Assembly (NCBI RefSeq): GCF_014698035.1
Contig: NZ_JACJSF010000046.1
Coordinates: 1-59,156 of the forward strand
DNA length: 59,156 bases
Reading direction: 5' to 3'
Source: Desmonostoc muscorum FACHB-395
GTDB taxonomy: Bacteria; Cyanobacteriota; Cyanobacteriia; Cyanobacteriales; Nostocaceae
The position numbers were made by a program, and so were the translations under genes. This document shows positions 26,434 through 35,172 of the stretch, one piece after another; the first letter of the stretch is position 1; every line of letters begins with the position of its first letter. The notes beneath the pieces are model-generated. The model worked only from the letters and a program-made list of their open reading frames with translations. It was not told the origin of the DNA and ran no database searches.

Positions 26434-26739
26434 AGATATATGAAAGATAAAGCCTAATCAAATTTTAGCAAATAACGTTAATTGATAGATATTGTGTTGT
26501 GTTCAATTATCAAATTGGAAATACACCAAAATTCCATTAAAAATAAAATAATTTAGTAAAATATGCAAGGAATTATTTAAGTTTTATAGGTAGAGAAGGA
26601 ACTTATTCACCAATTTATTTATTACAATCAAACAACTCTGCACTTCTAACAAATATTTCTGCATCACTTCAACACCATTAATGCTGAGTTACAATAGTTT
26701 AATGAACCATAATGATTTATATGGAAGTTGAAAACTATT
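26434..26739. other. Divergent intergenic, xseA / antitoxin
   Basis: AT-rich with no recognisable element. It should contain promoters for xseA (minus) and the small antitoxin-like gene (plus). Confidence 0.35.
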
Positions 26740-26973
26740 ATGGAAAAGATAGAACTTGAATTAGATAGACTCACCTTTGAGCGGGCAAAAACTTTGGCAA
26801 TAGTCAATCAATCAACTTTATCAAAATTGATTACTCATGTAATTGAACGGTTAGCAGAAATTCAGGAGCAAAAAGATCCATTAATGGGATTATATGCTGA
26901 TGTCCCAGAAATTGTTGATGAAATTGTTGCTGAGGCGATGGAAAAAAGAGGATATACGGGATCAGATGAATAA
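26740..26973 (+). CDS. Putative antitoxin of a VapBC-type pair
   Basis: A protein of about 77 residues. I prefer the ATG at 26740 (MEKIELELDRLTFERAK) to the one four codons upstream; neither has a strong ribosome-binding site. The N-terminal part suggests a strand-helix-helix DNA-binding unit and the acidic C-terminus (PEIVDEIVAEAMEKR) is the kind that wraps a PIN toxin. The downstream PIN toxin gene overlaps by 8 bp, the main argument for this call. The toxin is broken, so the antitoxin may be a relic. Confidence 0.6.
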   Translation: MEKIELELDRLTFERAKTLAIVNQSTLSKLITHVIERLAEIQEQKDPLMGLYADVPEIVDEIVAEAMEKRGYTGSDE

Positions 26974-27394
26974 AGTAGAAAAGTCCCTACTTGATACGGA
27001 TATTCTGTCAGAAATTATTAAACGAGCAAATCCTCGTATTATTTTCAAAGCCAATAGTTACTTAAACCAATTTGATAAATACATACTTTCCGTAATTACA
27101 GTTATGTAAATTGTAGAAGGTTGGCAAAAACGTAAGCAAGAAAAACGTCTTCAGCAATTTTTAACTATCCTGACTTCACAGGAAATATTATCCTTTGATT
27201 TGACAGAAGCAGTATTAGCAGGGAAAATCTACGCTGATTTAGAAACAAGCGGAAAAAGAATTGGTTATCCTGATTGTATGATTGCAGCAACTGCTATAAG
27301 TCATAATCTAACTTTAGTCACTGGTAATTTATCTCATTATCAAAGGATTCAGGATTTAGATTATTCACTAAGATTAGATAACTGGCGTTTATAG
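26966..27394 (+). pseudogene. VapC-type PIN toxin with nonsense codon
   Basis: A 142-residue frame interrupted by one in-frame TAA at 27107-27109. Before it lie LLDTDILSEIIK with the first catalytic aspartate and YILSVITVM; after it IVEGWQKRKQEKRLQQFL, IGYPDCMIAATAISHNLTLV and TGNLSHYQRI with the later acidic residues of the PIN fold. In relatives the residue at the stop is normally the conserved glutamate of the VMEI motif, so GAA to TAA is the simplest change. The toxin should be inactive unless the stop is read through. Confidence 0.8.
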
Positions 27395-27469
27395 TGACAA
27401 TGGTGATGGATGAAGTGGCATCAAGTTTAGCCATTAGCTAAATTCTCTAATGCAGATGTATTTTATAAC

Positions 27470-28023
27470 TTAATTTTTATATCCTGTATTACAGTATGGA
27501 TGGGTTATCTGTCCGTTATCTACACTTGCCAATCCACCATCTTCTTTACGCTGGATATGATCAATCGAAATTGAGTTTCTATGGATAAGACCCTGACAAA
27601 TTTTACATTTTTGTGCATTTTGTAATGCATCTTTTATATAAATCTCACTTTTTTTATTTGTATTAAAATCTTGTGTAGATGAATGAGTTTCTTGATTTAT
27701 TGTACGAATAGTCAAGTACTGAAAATCATTACTAGATATAATTTCATTTAGAATATTATGAATTGTTTTTTCTGTTTGTAAATTACTTACAAGGCTCTGA
27801 AATAGTTTTGATACATCTTTGTAGCTTTTTTGAACAGACCTATATTTTTATCCCATTCGTTAGTTTCTCTTTGAAAATCAGGTTTTCTGATGTTTGAAAA
27901 GAAGAATGAGTCTATCTTAAAGTCTTCAATAGAAATTGTTTCTTTTTTCTTGCCCAGATTAATATTTTCTTCTACATCAAAATCTTCTCATGGAATCAGA
28001 GCATCTAGATTAACTTTAGCCAT
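27470..28023 (-). pseudogene. Remnant of a DUF262 / HNH endonuclease protein
   Basis: Reading leftwards from 28023: MAKVNLDALIP, a TGA (27988-27990) probably derived from CGA, then EDFDVEENINLGKKKETISI and FFFSNIRKPDFQRETNEWD, an N-terminus of the DUF262 type. After a break near 27835-27850 the frame shifts and continues to 27470 as SYKDVSKLFQSLVSNL and a C-terminal HNH-like nuclease segment (CKICQG, SIDHIQRKEDGG, DNGQITHPYCN). The middle of a normal protein (more than 150 residues) is missing. The family includes the GmrSD anti-phage nucleases. It is non-functional as it stands. Confidence 0.7.
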
Positions 28024-28146
28024 AATGTTTTCCCCTATATTGGTACAATTATACGTCAAGCTTATAGGCAGCAAGTACGACTGAGCATCATCGCTTCTCA
28101 AAGCTGAAAGTCACCTAAAGCATTGAAAATCCCTTTATTACTACCC

Positions 28147-28282
28147 TAAAAGCCCTTTACATCAATCCCGACCCAATGAAGTCGCTGTAGATGATATGCT
28201 GATGGCATGGCGATCGCTCCTAATTGAGCAACCTCCGCAAATGCTCACGAGTCCGGTTCTACTGACAGTGTTGTTTAGCTAA
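28147..28282 (+). pseudogene. Unidentified coding remnant, frameshifted
   Basis: KALYINPDP in one frame continues after a one-base shift as NEVAVDDMLMAWRSLLIEQP and PQMLTSPVLLTVLFS before a TAA at 28280. The join makes a coherent C-terminal fragment, but I do not recognise the family. There is no start codon or ribosome-binding site. Confidence 0.35.
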
Positions 28283-28452
28283 TTTATTTTTTCTTTGAAA
28301 ACCCTTGCTTACCCAGCCAAAAAAAGCTATCTCTGAATGCAAGTTGGTATCATTGTGCAAAACTACCCTAATCTGGTAGCGATCGAGTTACGATCTTGTC
28401 ACACCCCTTTTTTGATTTGAGAAGTCCTATTCCAGAATTTTCTGGTTAAAAT

Positions 28453-28466
28453 AGTATATCTGTTCT
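28453..28466 (+). promoter_or_regulatory. Candidate LexA box upstream of recA
   Basis: AGTATATCTGTTCT matches the cyanobacterial LexA consensus RGTACNNNDGTWCB at every defined position but one (T for C at position 5). It lies about 65 bp before the recA start. Occupancy is inferred only; LexA control of recA varies among cyanobacteria. Confidence 0.5.
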
Positions 28467-28531
28467 ACTCAAGCTCCGAAACCAACACTCCTTAAAACCA
28501 TATATTTAGATTAGAGGCATTAGAGGCAGAA

Positions 28532-29611
28532 ATGGCTATCAACACCGATACTTCCGGCAAGCAAAAAGCACTGACTATGGTGCTAAACCAGATTGAGCGC
28601 AGCTTTGGTAAAGGGGCAATCATGCGCCTGGGCGATGCTACCCGGATGCGGGTGGAAACAATTTCTAGTGGAGCGCTTACCCTAGATTTAGCATTAGGTG
28701 GTGGTTTACCCAAGGGGCGGGTAATAGAAATTTATGGGCCGGAAAGTTCCGGTAAGACTACAGTAGCGCTACATGCGCTCGCCGAAGTGCAAAGAAATGG
28801 CGGTATTGCTGCCTTTGTTGATGCTGAACACGCCCTTGATCCTACTTATGCTGCGGCATTGGGTGTAGATATTGACAATTTGCTGATTTCTCAACCTGAC
28901 ACTGGCGAATCAGCTTTGGAAATTGTCGATCAGCTTGTACGCTCTGCTGCAGTTGATATTGTAGTCATTGACTCAGTAGCGGCACTGGTTCCCCGTGCTG
29001 AAATTGAAGGCGATATGGGTGATATTCACGTTGGTTTGCAAGCGCGGTTGATGAGCCAAGCTCTGCGTAAAATTACGGGCAACATTGGTAAATCTGGTTG
29101 TACAGTAATTTTCATTAACCAGTTGCGGCAAAAAATCGGTGTTACCTACGGTAGCCCAGAAACCACGACTGGAGGTAATGCATTGAAATTTTACGCTTCG
29201 GTGCGCTTGGATATTCGTCGAATTCAAACCTTGAAGAAAGGTACAGATGAATTTGGTAATCGCGTTAAAGTCAAAGTCGCCAAGAATAAAGTAGCGCCGC
29301 CCTTCAGAATAGCGGAATTTGACATTATTTTTGGTAAAGGGATTTCTACCTTGGGTTGTATTGTAGACTTGGCAGAAGAAACTTCCATTATTGTCCGCAA
29401 GGGGGCTTGGTATAGTTACAATGGCGATAATATCTCCCAAGGACGAGACAACGCCATTAAGTATCTAGAAGAAAAGCCTGAATTCGCTGAAGAAATTAAG
29501 AAACTGGTGCGTGAAAAGCTAGATAAAGGCGCTGTTGTTTCTGCTAACTCTGTAGCTAAAGCCAGTGAAGAAGATGAAGAGGAAGATGTCGATTTAGAAC
29601 CAGAAGAATAA
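28532..29611 (+). CDS. recA: RecA recombinase
   Basis: A 359-residue strand-exchange ATPase. Walker A GPESSGKTT (about residues 67-75), the Walker B region DIVVIDSVAALVPRAEIEG, loop L2 with FINQLRQKIGVTYGSPETTT, and the acidic tail (EEDEEEDVDLEPEE) are intact. A GAGG-type ribosome-binding site precedes the ATG. RecA drives homologous recombination and LexA self-cleavage where LexA is active. It is monocistronic: a strong terminator lies 38 bp after the stop. Confidence 0.98.
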   Translation: MAINTDTSGKQKALTMVLNQIERSFGKGAIMRLGDATRMRVETISSGALTLDLALGGGLPKGRVIEIYGPESSGKTTVALHALAEVQRNGGIAAFVDAEHALDPTYAAALGVDIDNLLISQPDTGESALEIVDQLVRSAAVDIVVIDSVAALVPRAEIEGDMGDIHVGLQARLMSQALRKITGNIGKSGCTVIFINQLRQKIGVTYGSPETTTGGNALKFYASVRLDIRRIQTLKKGTDEFGNRVKVKVAKNKVAPPFRIAEFDIIFGKGISTLGCIVDLAEETSIIVRKGAWYSYNGDNISQGRDNAIKYLEEKPEFAEEIKKLVREKLDKGAVVSANSVAKASEEDEEEDVDLEPEE

Positions 29612-29648
29612 GGAATGTGGATTTATTCATCTGCAATTTTGAATATGT

Positions 29649-29680
29649 AGTGGGTTACAAAAATAGCTAACCCACTTTTT
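29649..29680 (+). terminator. Rho-independent terminator of recA
   Basis: AGTGGGTTA (29649-29657) pairs perfectly with TAACCCACT (29668-29676) across a 10-base loop and is followed by a T run. Position and shape fit a classical terminator. Confidence 0.9.
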
Positions 29681-29736
29681 GTAAAGGATTGATCAGTTAT
29701 TCGTTAGGCATTTCTAGTTCTAATCAGGTAAAAGTA

Positions 29737-29766
29737 GGGGCACAACAATGTTAATTGTTGTGCCCC
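29737..29766. terminator. Perfect 13-bp hairpin between convergent genes
   Basis: GGGGCACAACAAT and ATTGTTGTGCCCC are exact complements with a GTTA loop. The element lies between recA and the convergent FHA gene and could serve as a bidirectional terminator or be a dispersed palindrome. Confidence 0.7.
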
Positions 29767-29830
29767 TAAGAATTGTATATATTTCACCCAATTGAAAATT
29801 ATGGCAATTTTCAATTTTTTAACTGGGATT

Positions 29831-30553
29831 TTATGGTATTTGTCTGCTAAAAAAGCGGTCTAAAATTTCTGATTTCTGTTCTGAACTAAAGTTGTCATAA
29901 TAATGTTCAAGCTTCTCAAATAGTCGGGAATTTCGGAAAATCTCTAAATTCTCATCTACTTTCTCAGGTATATATTTTTGTTTATCACGCGGAAAAGAAA
30001 GTATTTCTACTTGATTGTCATTTTTACGATGCACAAGCTGCATCAATAACTCCATTGCTACAGTTGGCAAAACACGGCACGTATAATTCACAAAAAAATC
30101 AAAAGTCATATTGCCTAGACGGATGCGATCGCCATCTTCGAGCTTGATCGGCTCTAAAGCGCGATCGCCATTCACAAATGAGCCATTGGTACTGTTGAAG
30201 TCTATGAAGTAGAAGCCTTGATCGTCAATATATTGAATAGCCGCGTGGCGACGAGACATATAGTTATCAGCAATGCAAATACCACTGTTCTGATTACGAC
30301 CTATTGTCCATATCTGCTGTGGCTGTCGTAAACTTTGGGTCTGATTGTCACATAAGTTAGTCATCAAATAAACAGTAGACGTATCCACTACACCATGTAC
30401 GTAACGTACCTTCATCTTTTTCAACGACGGTTGAGATAGGTTTTCTAGCTGAAGAATTTCATCTAGAAGGCTGCTGTGGTGTTCATACAATTTAAGGAAT
30501 ACTTGATATAAAGTTAATCGCCGTTCTATTTCTGTTTGTGCAAAGTCAGCCAT
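29831..30553 (-). CDS. FHA-domain protein
   Basis: A 240-residue soluble protein. The central part (about 78-160) is a forkhead-associated phosphothreonine-binding domain: WTIGRNQNSGICIADNYMSR with the conserved R and S, RRHAAI, and NSTNGSFVNGDRAL. The N-terminal 70 residues are helical, and the C-terminal 70 are also likely helical with no known family. The next gene upstream on the same strand is a Ser/Thr kinase about 590 bp away, so recognition of phosphothreonine made by such a kinase is plausible. The gap argues against a single operon. Confidence 0.88.
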   Translation of the reverse strand: MADFAQTEIERRLTLYQVFLKLYEHHSSLLDEILQLENLSQPSLKKMKVRYVHGVVDTSTVYLMTNLCDNQTQSLRQPQQIWTIGRNQNSGICIADNYMSRRHAAIQYIDDQGFYFIDFNSTNGSFVNGDRALEPIKLEDGDRIRLGNMTFDFFVNYTCRVLPTVAMELLMQLVHRKNDNQVEILSFPRDKQKYIPEKVDENLEIFRNSRLFEKLEHYYDNFSSEQKSEILDRFFSRQIP

Positions 30554-31141
30554 GATATATAAACCTTGTATTGCCTGATTTCGGTTGTGACTATTCTGCT
30601 TCAGCCTACAATCAGGGATAATTAATTAATTTTTCACTTTCTACTGCCATCTGAAAACTTGAGTGGCTTAAGAGCGTTAGATTTTACAGCTTTTACTTAC
30701 CAGAACCCCTGTCGTTTATAGCAATAAAGAGCATATAAATACTAAGGAAAAACTATTGTGATGCTTTATTGTTTATTGTAAATAATCATTTGTTATTTGT
30801 AACAGATGATTATTATAAAGATTTGATTAAGAATTGCCAATCATCACCATATTTTTGCTAGATAATGGAATATTTCTTAATATTTGTAAGAGTGATGGCT
30901 ATCGAGCAAAGCAACTATAAAAATTCTGAGCTGTTCATAATAAGACCAATACGCGCTCTGAATAAATCTAAGTTTTATCAAGAAAAATAAGAGTTAATTT
31001 ATCATGCCAATAAGAAAATCGAAGCCTTGTGAAACAATATAGTTTCAACTAAGACTTGCTCCTCTTTAAACCTCATTAAAAAGTAGGCAAATAGTCTGAA
31101 AGCCAGTGGCTTGCTCTGGCTCCAAAATCTCAACTTTCAAC
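30554..31141. other. AT-rich intergenic with a strong hairpin
   Basis: Apart from the hairpin at 30781-30814 I see only AT-rich sequence. It includes the promoter region of the FHA gene at its left end and the 3' flank of the kinase gene at its right end. Confidence 0.4.
30781..30814. repeat. 15-bp hairpin with 4-base loop
   Basis: AATAATCATTTGTTA and TAACAGATGATTATT pair across TTTG with a single G-T wobble. It lies about 330 bp downstream of the SpkB-like gene and 230 bp upstream of the FHA gene. Confidence 0.6.
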
Positions 31142-32746
31142 TTACAATAAGCCTCGTTTACCATTGGGGCGGATGGTCATCCAATTTGTTTTTGCTAGTG
31201 CTAGCTGCTCATCAGAAATTTTGGCACTAGTGAGATTAGCACCACATAGATTAGCTCCTCGCAGGTTAGCATTGCTGAGATAAGCATTACTGAGGTCTGC
31301 ACCTCGCAGGTCTGCCCCTTCTAAATCAGCATGGTTAAAGTATGCTTTGGTCAAATTAGCATCCTTGAGATTTGCTTTACTAAGGCTGGCTCTGCCAAAG
31401 TCACTATTGTGAAGATTAGCTCCCTGGAGATTAGTTTTTTGGAATTGAGTGGAATGGAAATTTGTTCCTGATAAGTCAGCACCTTGCAGGTTCAACAAAC
31501 TTAAATTGTGAAGAGCAAAATCTCGTCTTCCCTTTTGATAGGCGGTTAACAAACTTTGGGTATCTAACTTACGCTCAACTTTAGAATTTTGAACTTGCAA
31601 ACCATTACTGTTGCTGTTAGCTAAAGTGGTTGATTTGCCCATCCCAGAACCCTGGTGTGATCCAGCAGCTTCTGCTGCCTTAGCTCGTCTGGCACGAATT
31701 GCTGCCGCTACCTGTGCCACTCCTGCACTGGTGGCAGCAACAGAAGAGTTGTTACATAAAACAGCAGAATTTTCCAGATAGTTGTGTGTTCGCTCTTTAG
31801 AACCAGTATCTGATTTAATCAGTAAACCCTTTGCTAAACTTTCTAAGTATGGTTCTATTTCCAATGCTCTAAGAACTTCTGCGGCTGACTGATAGCGATT
31901 ACGTACAGAAACTTCTAACATCTTTCGTAATACATTGCTCAAGTGATCGCTCACTTGCACAAGTTGCTCCCACATCATCTCGCCAGTGTTGGGATTGTAA
32001 TCTAAATCTTTAGGAGTTTTGCTAGTCAGTAAATAAATACATGTCACCCCCAGAGCATAAATATCACTGGCATAGACTGGACGCATAGCCATTTGCTCTG
32101 GAGGTGCAAAACCAGGAGTACCAATCGCATAAGCAGTTAATGCTGTTTGCCCTGATTGACTGATCGCGCCTTGAGTGACTTGGTTTTTGACGGCACCAAA
32201 ATCGATAAGTACCATCCTGGCATCTTGAGTGCGACGAATTAAGTTGGCTGGCTTGATATCACGATGGATCACCTTTTGCTCGTGAATGTATTGGAGGAGT
32301 GGTAGAATCTCGCTTAAGAATTGCTTGACTCCAGTTTCGGTCAAGATGCCGTTAAGTTTGACCTCCTCCTGCAATGTATCACCACTGATATATTCTTGAA
32401 CTAAGTAGAATTGTTCATGATCTTCAAAATAGTCTAGCAACCTTGGTACTTGGGGATGATTGCCAATCTTACCTAGAGTTTTGGCTTCTCGTTCAAAGAG
32501 TTCTCTGGCCATCTGTAAAACGTGTGGGGCGCTTCCTGATGGGCGTAATTGTTTGATTACGCAACTCGGTTCTCCTGGTAAGCCTTGATCGTTGGCTAAG
32601 AAGGTAGCTCCAAAGCCACCTTGACCTAATGGTTTGATCACCTGATAGCGATCGCGCAACAGTAGTTGCGAGCCACAAGACTGACAACTTTGGCTATTTA
32701 CCAAATTTTCTGGATTGGGACAGATAGGATTTAAGCAGTAGCTCAT
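31142..32746 (-). CDS. SpkB-like Ser/Thr kinase with pentapeptide repeats
   Basis: A 534-residue protein. The N-terminus has a four-cysteine cluster (CLNPICPNPENL, CQSCG) like the Cys motif of Synechocystis SpkB. The kinase domain covers about residues 34-300, with GQGGFGATF, HRDIKPANLI, DFGAVKN and GTPGFAPPEQ intact. Residues about 405-520 are pentapeptide repeats of the A(D/N)LXX type (GADLRGADLSNAYLSNANLR), which form a right-handed beta helix. No transmembrane segment is evident. SpkB is linked to oxidative stress in Synechocystis; a similar role here is inference. Alanine-rich sequence joins the two domains. Confidence 0.9.
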   Translation of the reverse strand: MSYCLNPICPNPENLVNSQSCQSCGSQLLLRDRYQVIKPLGQGGFGATFLANDQGLPGEPSCVIKQLRPSGSAPHVLQMARELFEREAKTLGKIGNHPQVPRLLDYFEDHEQFYLVQEYISGDTLQEEVKLNGILTETGVKQFLSEILPLLQYIHEQKVIHRDIKPANLIRRTQDARMVLIDFGAVKNQVTQGAISQSGQTALTAYAIGTPGFAPPEQMAMRPVYASDIYALGVTCIYLLTSKTPKDLDYNPNTGEMMWEQLVQVSDHLSNVLRKMLEVSVRNRYQSAAEVLRALEIEPYLESLAKGLLIKSDTGSKERTHNYLENSAVLCNNSSVAATSAGVAQVAAAIRARRAKAAEAAGSHQGSGMGKSTTLANSNSNGLQVQNSKVERKLDTQSLLTAYQKGRRDFALHNLSLLNLQGADLSGTNFHSTQFQKTNLQGANLHNSDFGRASLSKANLKDANLTKAYFNHADLEGADLRGADLSNAYLSNANLRGANLCGANLTSAKISDEQLALAKTNWMTIRPNGKRGLL

Positions 32747-33149
32747 GCACTGTCAACTCGCTGCACGAATAATCACGGGGAGCGTTACACTCTCTTTTAA
32801 TTATTTAGACATTAATCAATTCTTGCCAGGTAATTTTTGCTGGAAATCCTTTGAAGAGTTCCTAAAGTTTACCTGGTATTACGTAAATAGTCGCAAAAAT
32901 AATGCAATTGATTATACTTGTATTAATAAATGTTTGAGTTACTTGTTTACATTGCTAGAACAGAGTAAGGTTTCAGACTTTGAATCCAAAATCCCAGTTG
33001 CACTCGAAACACACCAAAGTTGCCATCCAAAATTCAACCAAAATTGGTATTAGAGGGCAGTGCCCATCCTACAAAAATCGCTGTAGGATTTTGGATGCCC
33101 GAATTTGGAGGCAATTTAGAATTATCTCCATTAGTTTTTAACAGACTAT
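32747..33149. other. Intergenic upstream of the SpkB-like gene
   Basis: A 102-codon plus-strand frame (32745-33053) lacks a ribosome-binding site, family signature or normal composition and is not called. A GTGCCCATCCTAC/GTAGGATTTTGGATGCCC imperfect hairpin near 33060-33100 may end transcripts. Confidence 0.45.
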
Positions 33150-33980
33150 TTAGCTGGCTTTCATATTCACACTAATTAGCTGTTCGATAAGTGCAAAAAC
33201 ATCACTGCGGCTGAGTTTCTCTTTACCATTAGCAAGAGCATCAAGGGTGCCATTAGCCAAGGTTAAGGGAATTTGGCAAAAATCTAAGGCTGGGCCGGTA
33301 GGAAGGTCTTTGGTGTAAGCTTCTGCCAGAGCTAGATTGCGACGCGCATACTCTTGCATATTTTCCGCACTCCAGCCTTCTGGAAAAAAGTCTACCCCAC
33401 GCCTTAAATCTTCAGTGTGGTTACGCAGGATATTAACTGCTTGCAAACCGCGACCAAACCCAATCGCCTGGGTACGGTTCGTTTGTGTTCCATCGTACCA
33501 AGTCCATAAGTCCGAAAGTAACAATCCCACTGCGCCTGCAACCCCAAAGGTATAACGATCCAAATCAGATTCTGTATAAATTTTCCAGTTTCTTTCTGCC
33601 CAGTAAGCCATTCGGTCTGACATTGCAGCAGTGGCATCCCAAATTCGAGGTGCAATAGTCTCAGGTGCTAGCAGCAACCATTCTCTAATTCTCAGAGTGA
33701 CTTCTTCTAAGGTATTTTCATACCCATTAAATCCTGTAAAGAAAGCCTCTACTGCGAAACCATCAACCCCTGCCTGTAATGTCAGGCTAATGCTTCTTAA
33801 CAGCTTTGCTTTAGTCGCATTATCTATTTCGGGATGATCTTCAATTTCATCAATGGCACGCATACACAAATATGCTGATGCTACTGCTTCTTGTAATCCT
33901 GGCGGTAAAAGACTAATTGGAATATAAAAAGTTCGGCTAGTTTCCTTGAGGATTTGCAATGCATCTCTACGTAAATTCAT
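33150..33980 (-). CDS. Squalene/phytoene synthase family enzyme
   Basis: A trans-isoprenyl diphosphate synthase of about 276 residues from the ATG at 33980, which has GGGAG upstream; a GTG ten codons earlier is less likely. The first aspartate motif is present (CMRAIDEIEDHPE). In the second, the usual NILRDxxED is NILRNHTEDLRRGVDFFP, with asparagine in place of the first aspartate. YFGVAGAVG-like and GLQAVNI helices match the fold. The gene stands alone, without crtP or hopanoid genes. Squalene synthase is the most likely role; phytoene synthase is less likely because of the motif change. Confidence 0.8.
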   Translation of the reverse strand: MNLRRDALQILKETSRTFYIPISLLPPGLQEAVASAYLCMRAIDEIEDHPEIDNATKAKLLRSISLTLQAGVDGFAVEAFFTGFNGYENTLEEVTLRIREWLLLAPETIAPRIWDATAAMSDRMAYWAERNWKIYTESDLDRYTFGVAGAVGLLLSDLWTWYDGTQTNRTQAIGFGRGLQAVNILRNHTEDLRRGVDFFPEGWSAENMQEYARRNLALAEAYTKDLPTGPALDFCQIPLTLANGTLDALANGKEKLSRSDVFALIEQLISVNMKAS

Positions 33981-34010
33981 GTTTCCACTCCCCGATTGAT
34001 TTTGCACCAC

Positions 34011-35172
34011 ATGAAGTTTGCAGTTTTTTTGATGATACTGGATATAGTTTTAACTAAACCTTAAAAACTATAGACTATAAGATACGCTAGTATTTCATCT
34101 AAAAATTAATAGTTTTTGGTGTTGCAATTAACAAAACTCTCAAATTTATCAAAGTCTAGTCTAGTATATAGGCTTTTGGTTGCAAAAATATGTAAGGTGT
34201 TGTTTGATATAGCTTTCATAAAGTTTTAGTGTAGATATAAAGAATTATGCTAATATTCGGTTGATTAGCATCAAATTTTCTCCATGACCAAACATCCCTT
34301 TTAGGGATTTATAAAGTGTTTTAAGTCTGCGTTAATCTGACTAACTCAGTGGCTCAAATTGTCCTTGTCTGGGAAAGTGTAGACACACACCTGGATCAAA
34401 ATCGGTCAACGGTGCTTTCTTCAGGATTTCTACGTTAGTTAGTCTACCCAGGTGTAATACTTCTAACTCCTGCTACATCTTATCTATTGATTTTAGGTCT
34501 GGAGGAAAAATATAGCTGTCAAGTAGTTCCAAGTCGCAGTTAATGTTTTCTTGGGTAGCGATCGCCTCTCTTCTGTAGTATCAATTACTGTTGTATAATT
34601 TTGGGCAACAAGTTTTACACCCTCTTTGCCTTGCATTTGCTCCAGCTAGTGGTAGCAATAATTCAGTAACCTCGATAAGTGGGCCGTTGCTCTTGCTGTT
34701 TGACTGCCATCAATAGGACTATCATCCAGCACGACCATTGATTATTTTACCTGCGTCGGTTAAAGCACTTTGACATCCATGCTATCCCAGCACTGACAAA
34801 GCACACATCTGCATGAGTATTTTCGGTAAGTACGGGTTGAACTAGGACTGCTGCCGTTGTCATCCCAACATAAATAGTTTTACCAGCGTCGTTTTGCATA
34901 TTTTTTCTGAGTTTTAAGCCTAACTTATCTGCTGGAAATACAGTTATAAAGTTCAGAGTAATGAAAAGGTAATCTTAAACCAAATAATTCTGCACACTTC
35001 ATTTTGCTGTACTCTACACCGTATTTTTTTTAGCCTTGTTACTGATGGTATTTGGTATTTAAATCGCAAAATTGTAAGGGCACAAATATATTGCGCCCCT
35101 ATGCGTGTGATCTATTTAATTGAAAGTCGATTAATGTTTGGATTACACTTCCACTTAGTTTACCCAACCCAA
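34011..35172. other. 1.2-kb non-coding region with a degraded frame
   Basis: No intact gene is visible. A 50-codon minus-strand frame at 34747-34899 and further fragments to its left read like pieces of a decayed coding region, interrupted by stops. The rest is AT-rich, including the likely promoter of the synthase at the left end. Confidence 0.45.
34747..34899 (-). pseudogene. Possible gene fragment, family unknown
   Basis: Fifty codons, MQNDAGKTIYVGMTTAAVLV then QPVLTENTHADVCFVSAGIA, with protein-like composition. After its stop another frame gives MVVLDDSPIDGSQTARATAH. The sequence does not match a family that I can name, and there is no good ribosome-binding site. Confidence 0.3.

Larger units (their letters stand above)
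28024..28531. other. recA upstream region with a coding remnant
   Basis: The left part holds a short frameshifted coding relic (28147-28282, listed separately). The right part contains the recA promoter region with a candidate LexA box at 28453-28466. Confidence 0.5.

Noticed and set aside
27890..28084. 64-codon plus-strand frame
   Set aside because: It is antisense to the DUF262 remnant, which has clear family similarity on the other strand.
32745..33053. 102-codon plus-strand frame upstream of the SpkB-like gene
   Set aside because: No ribosome-binding site, no family signature and composition of AT-rich intergenic DNA.
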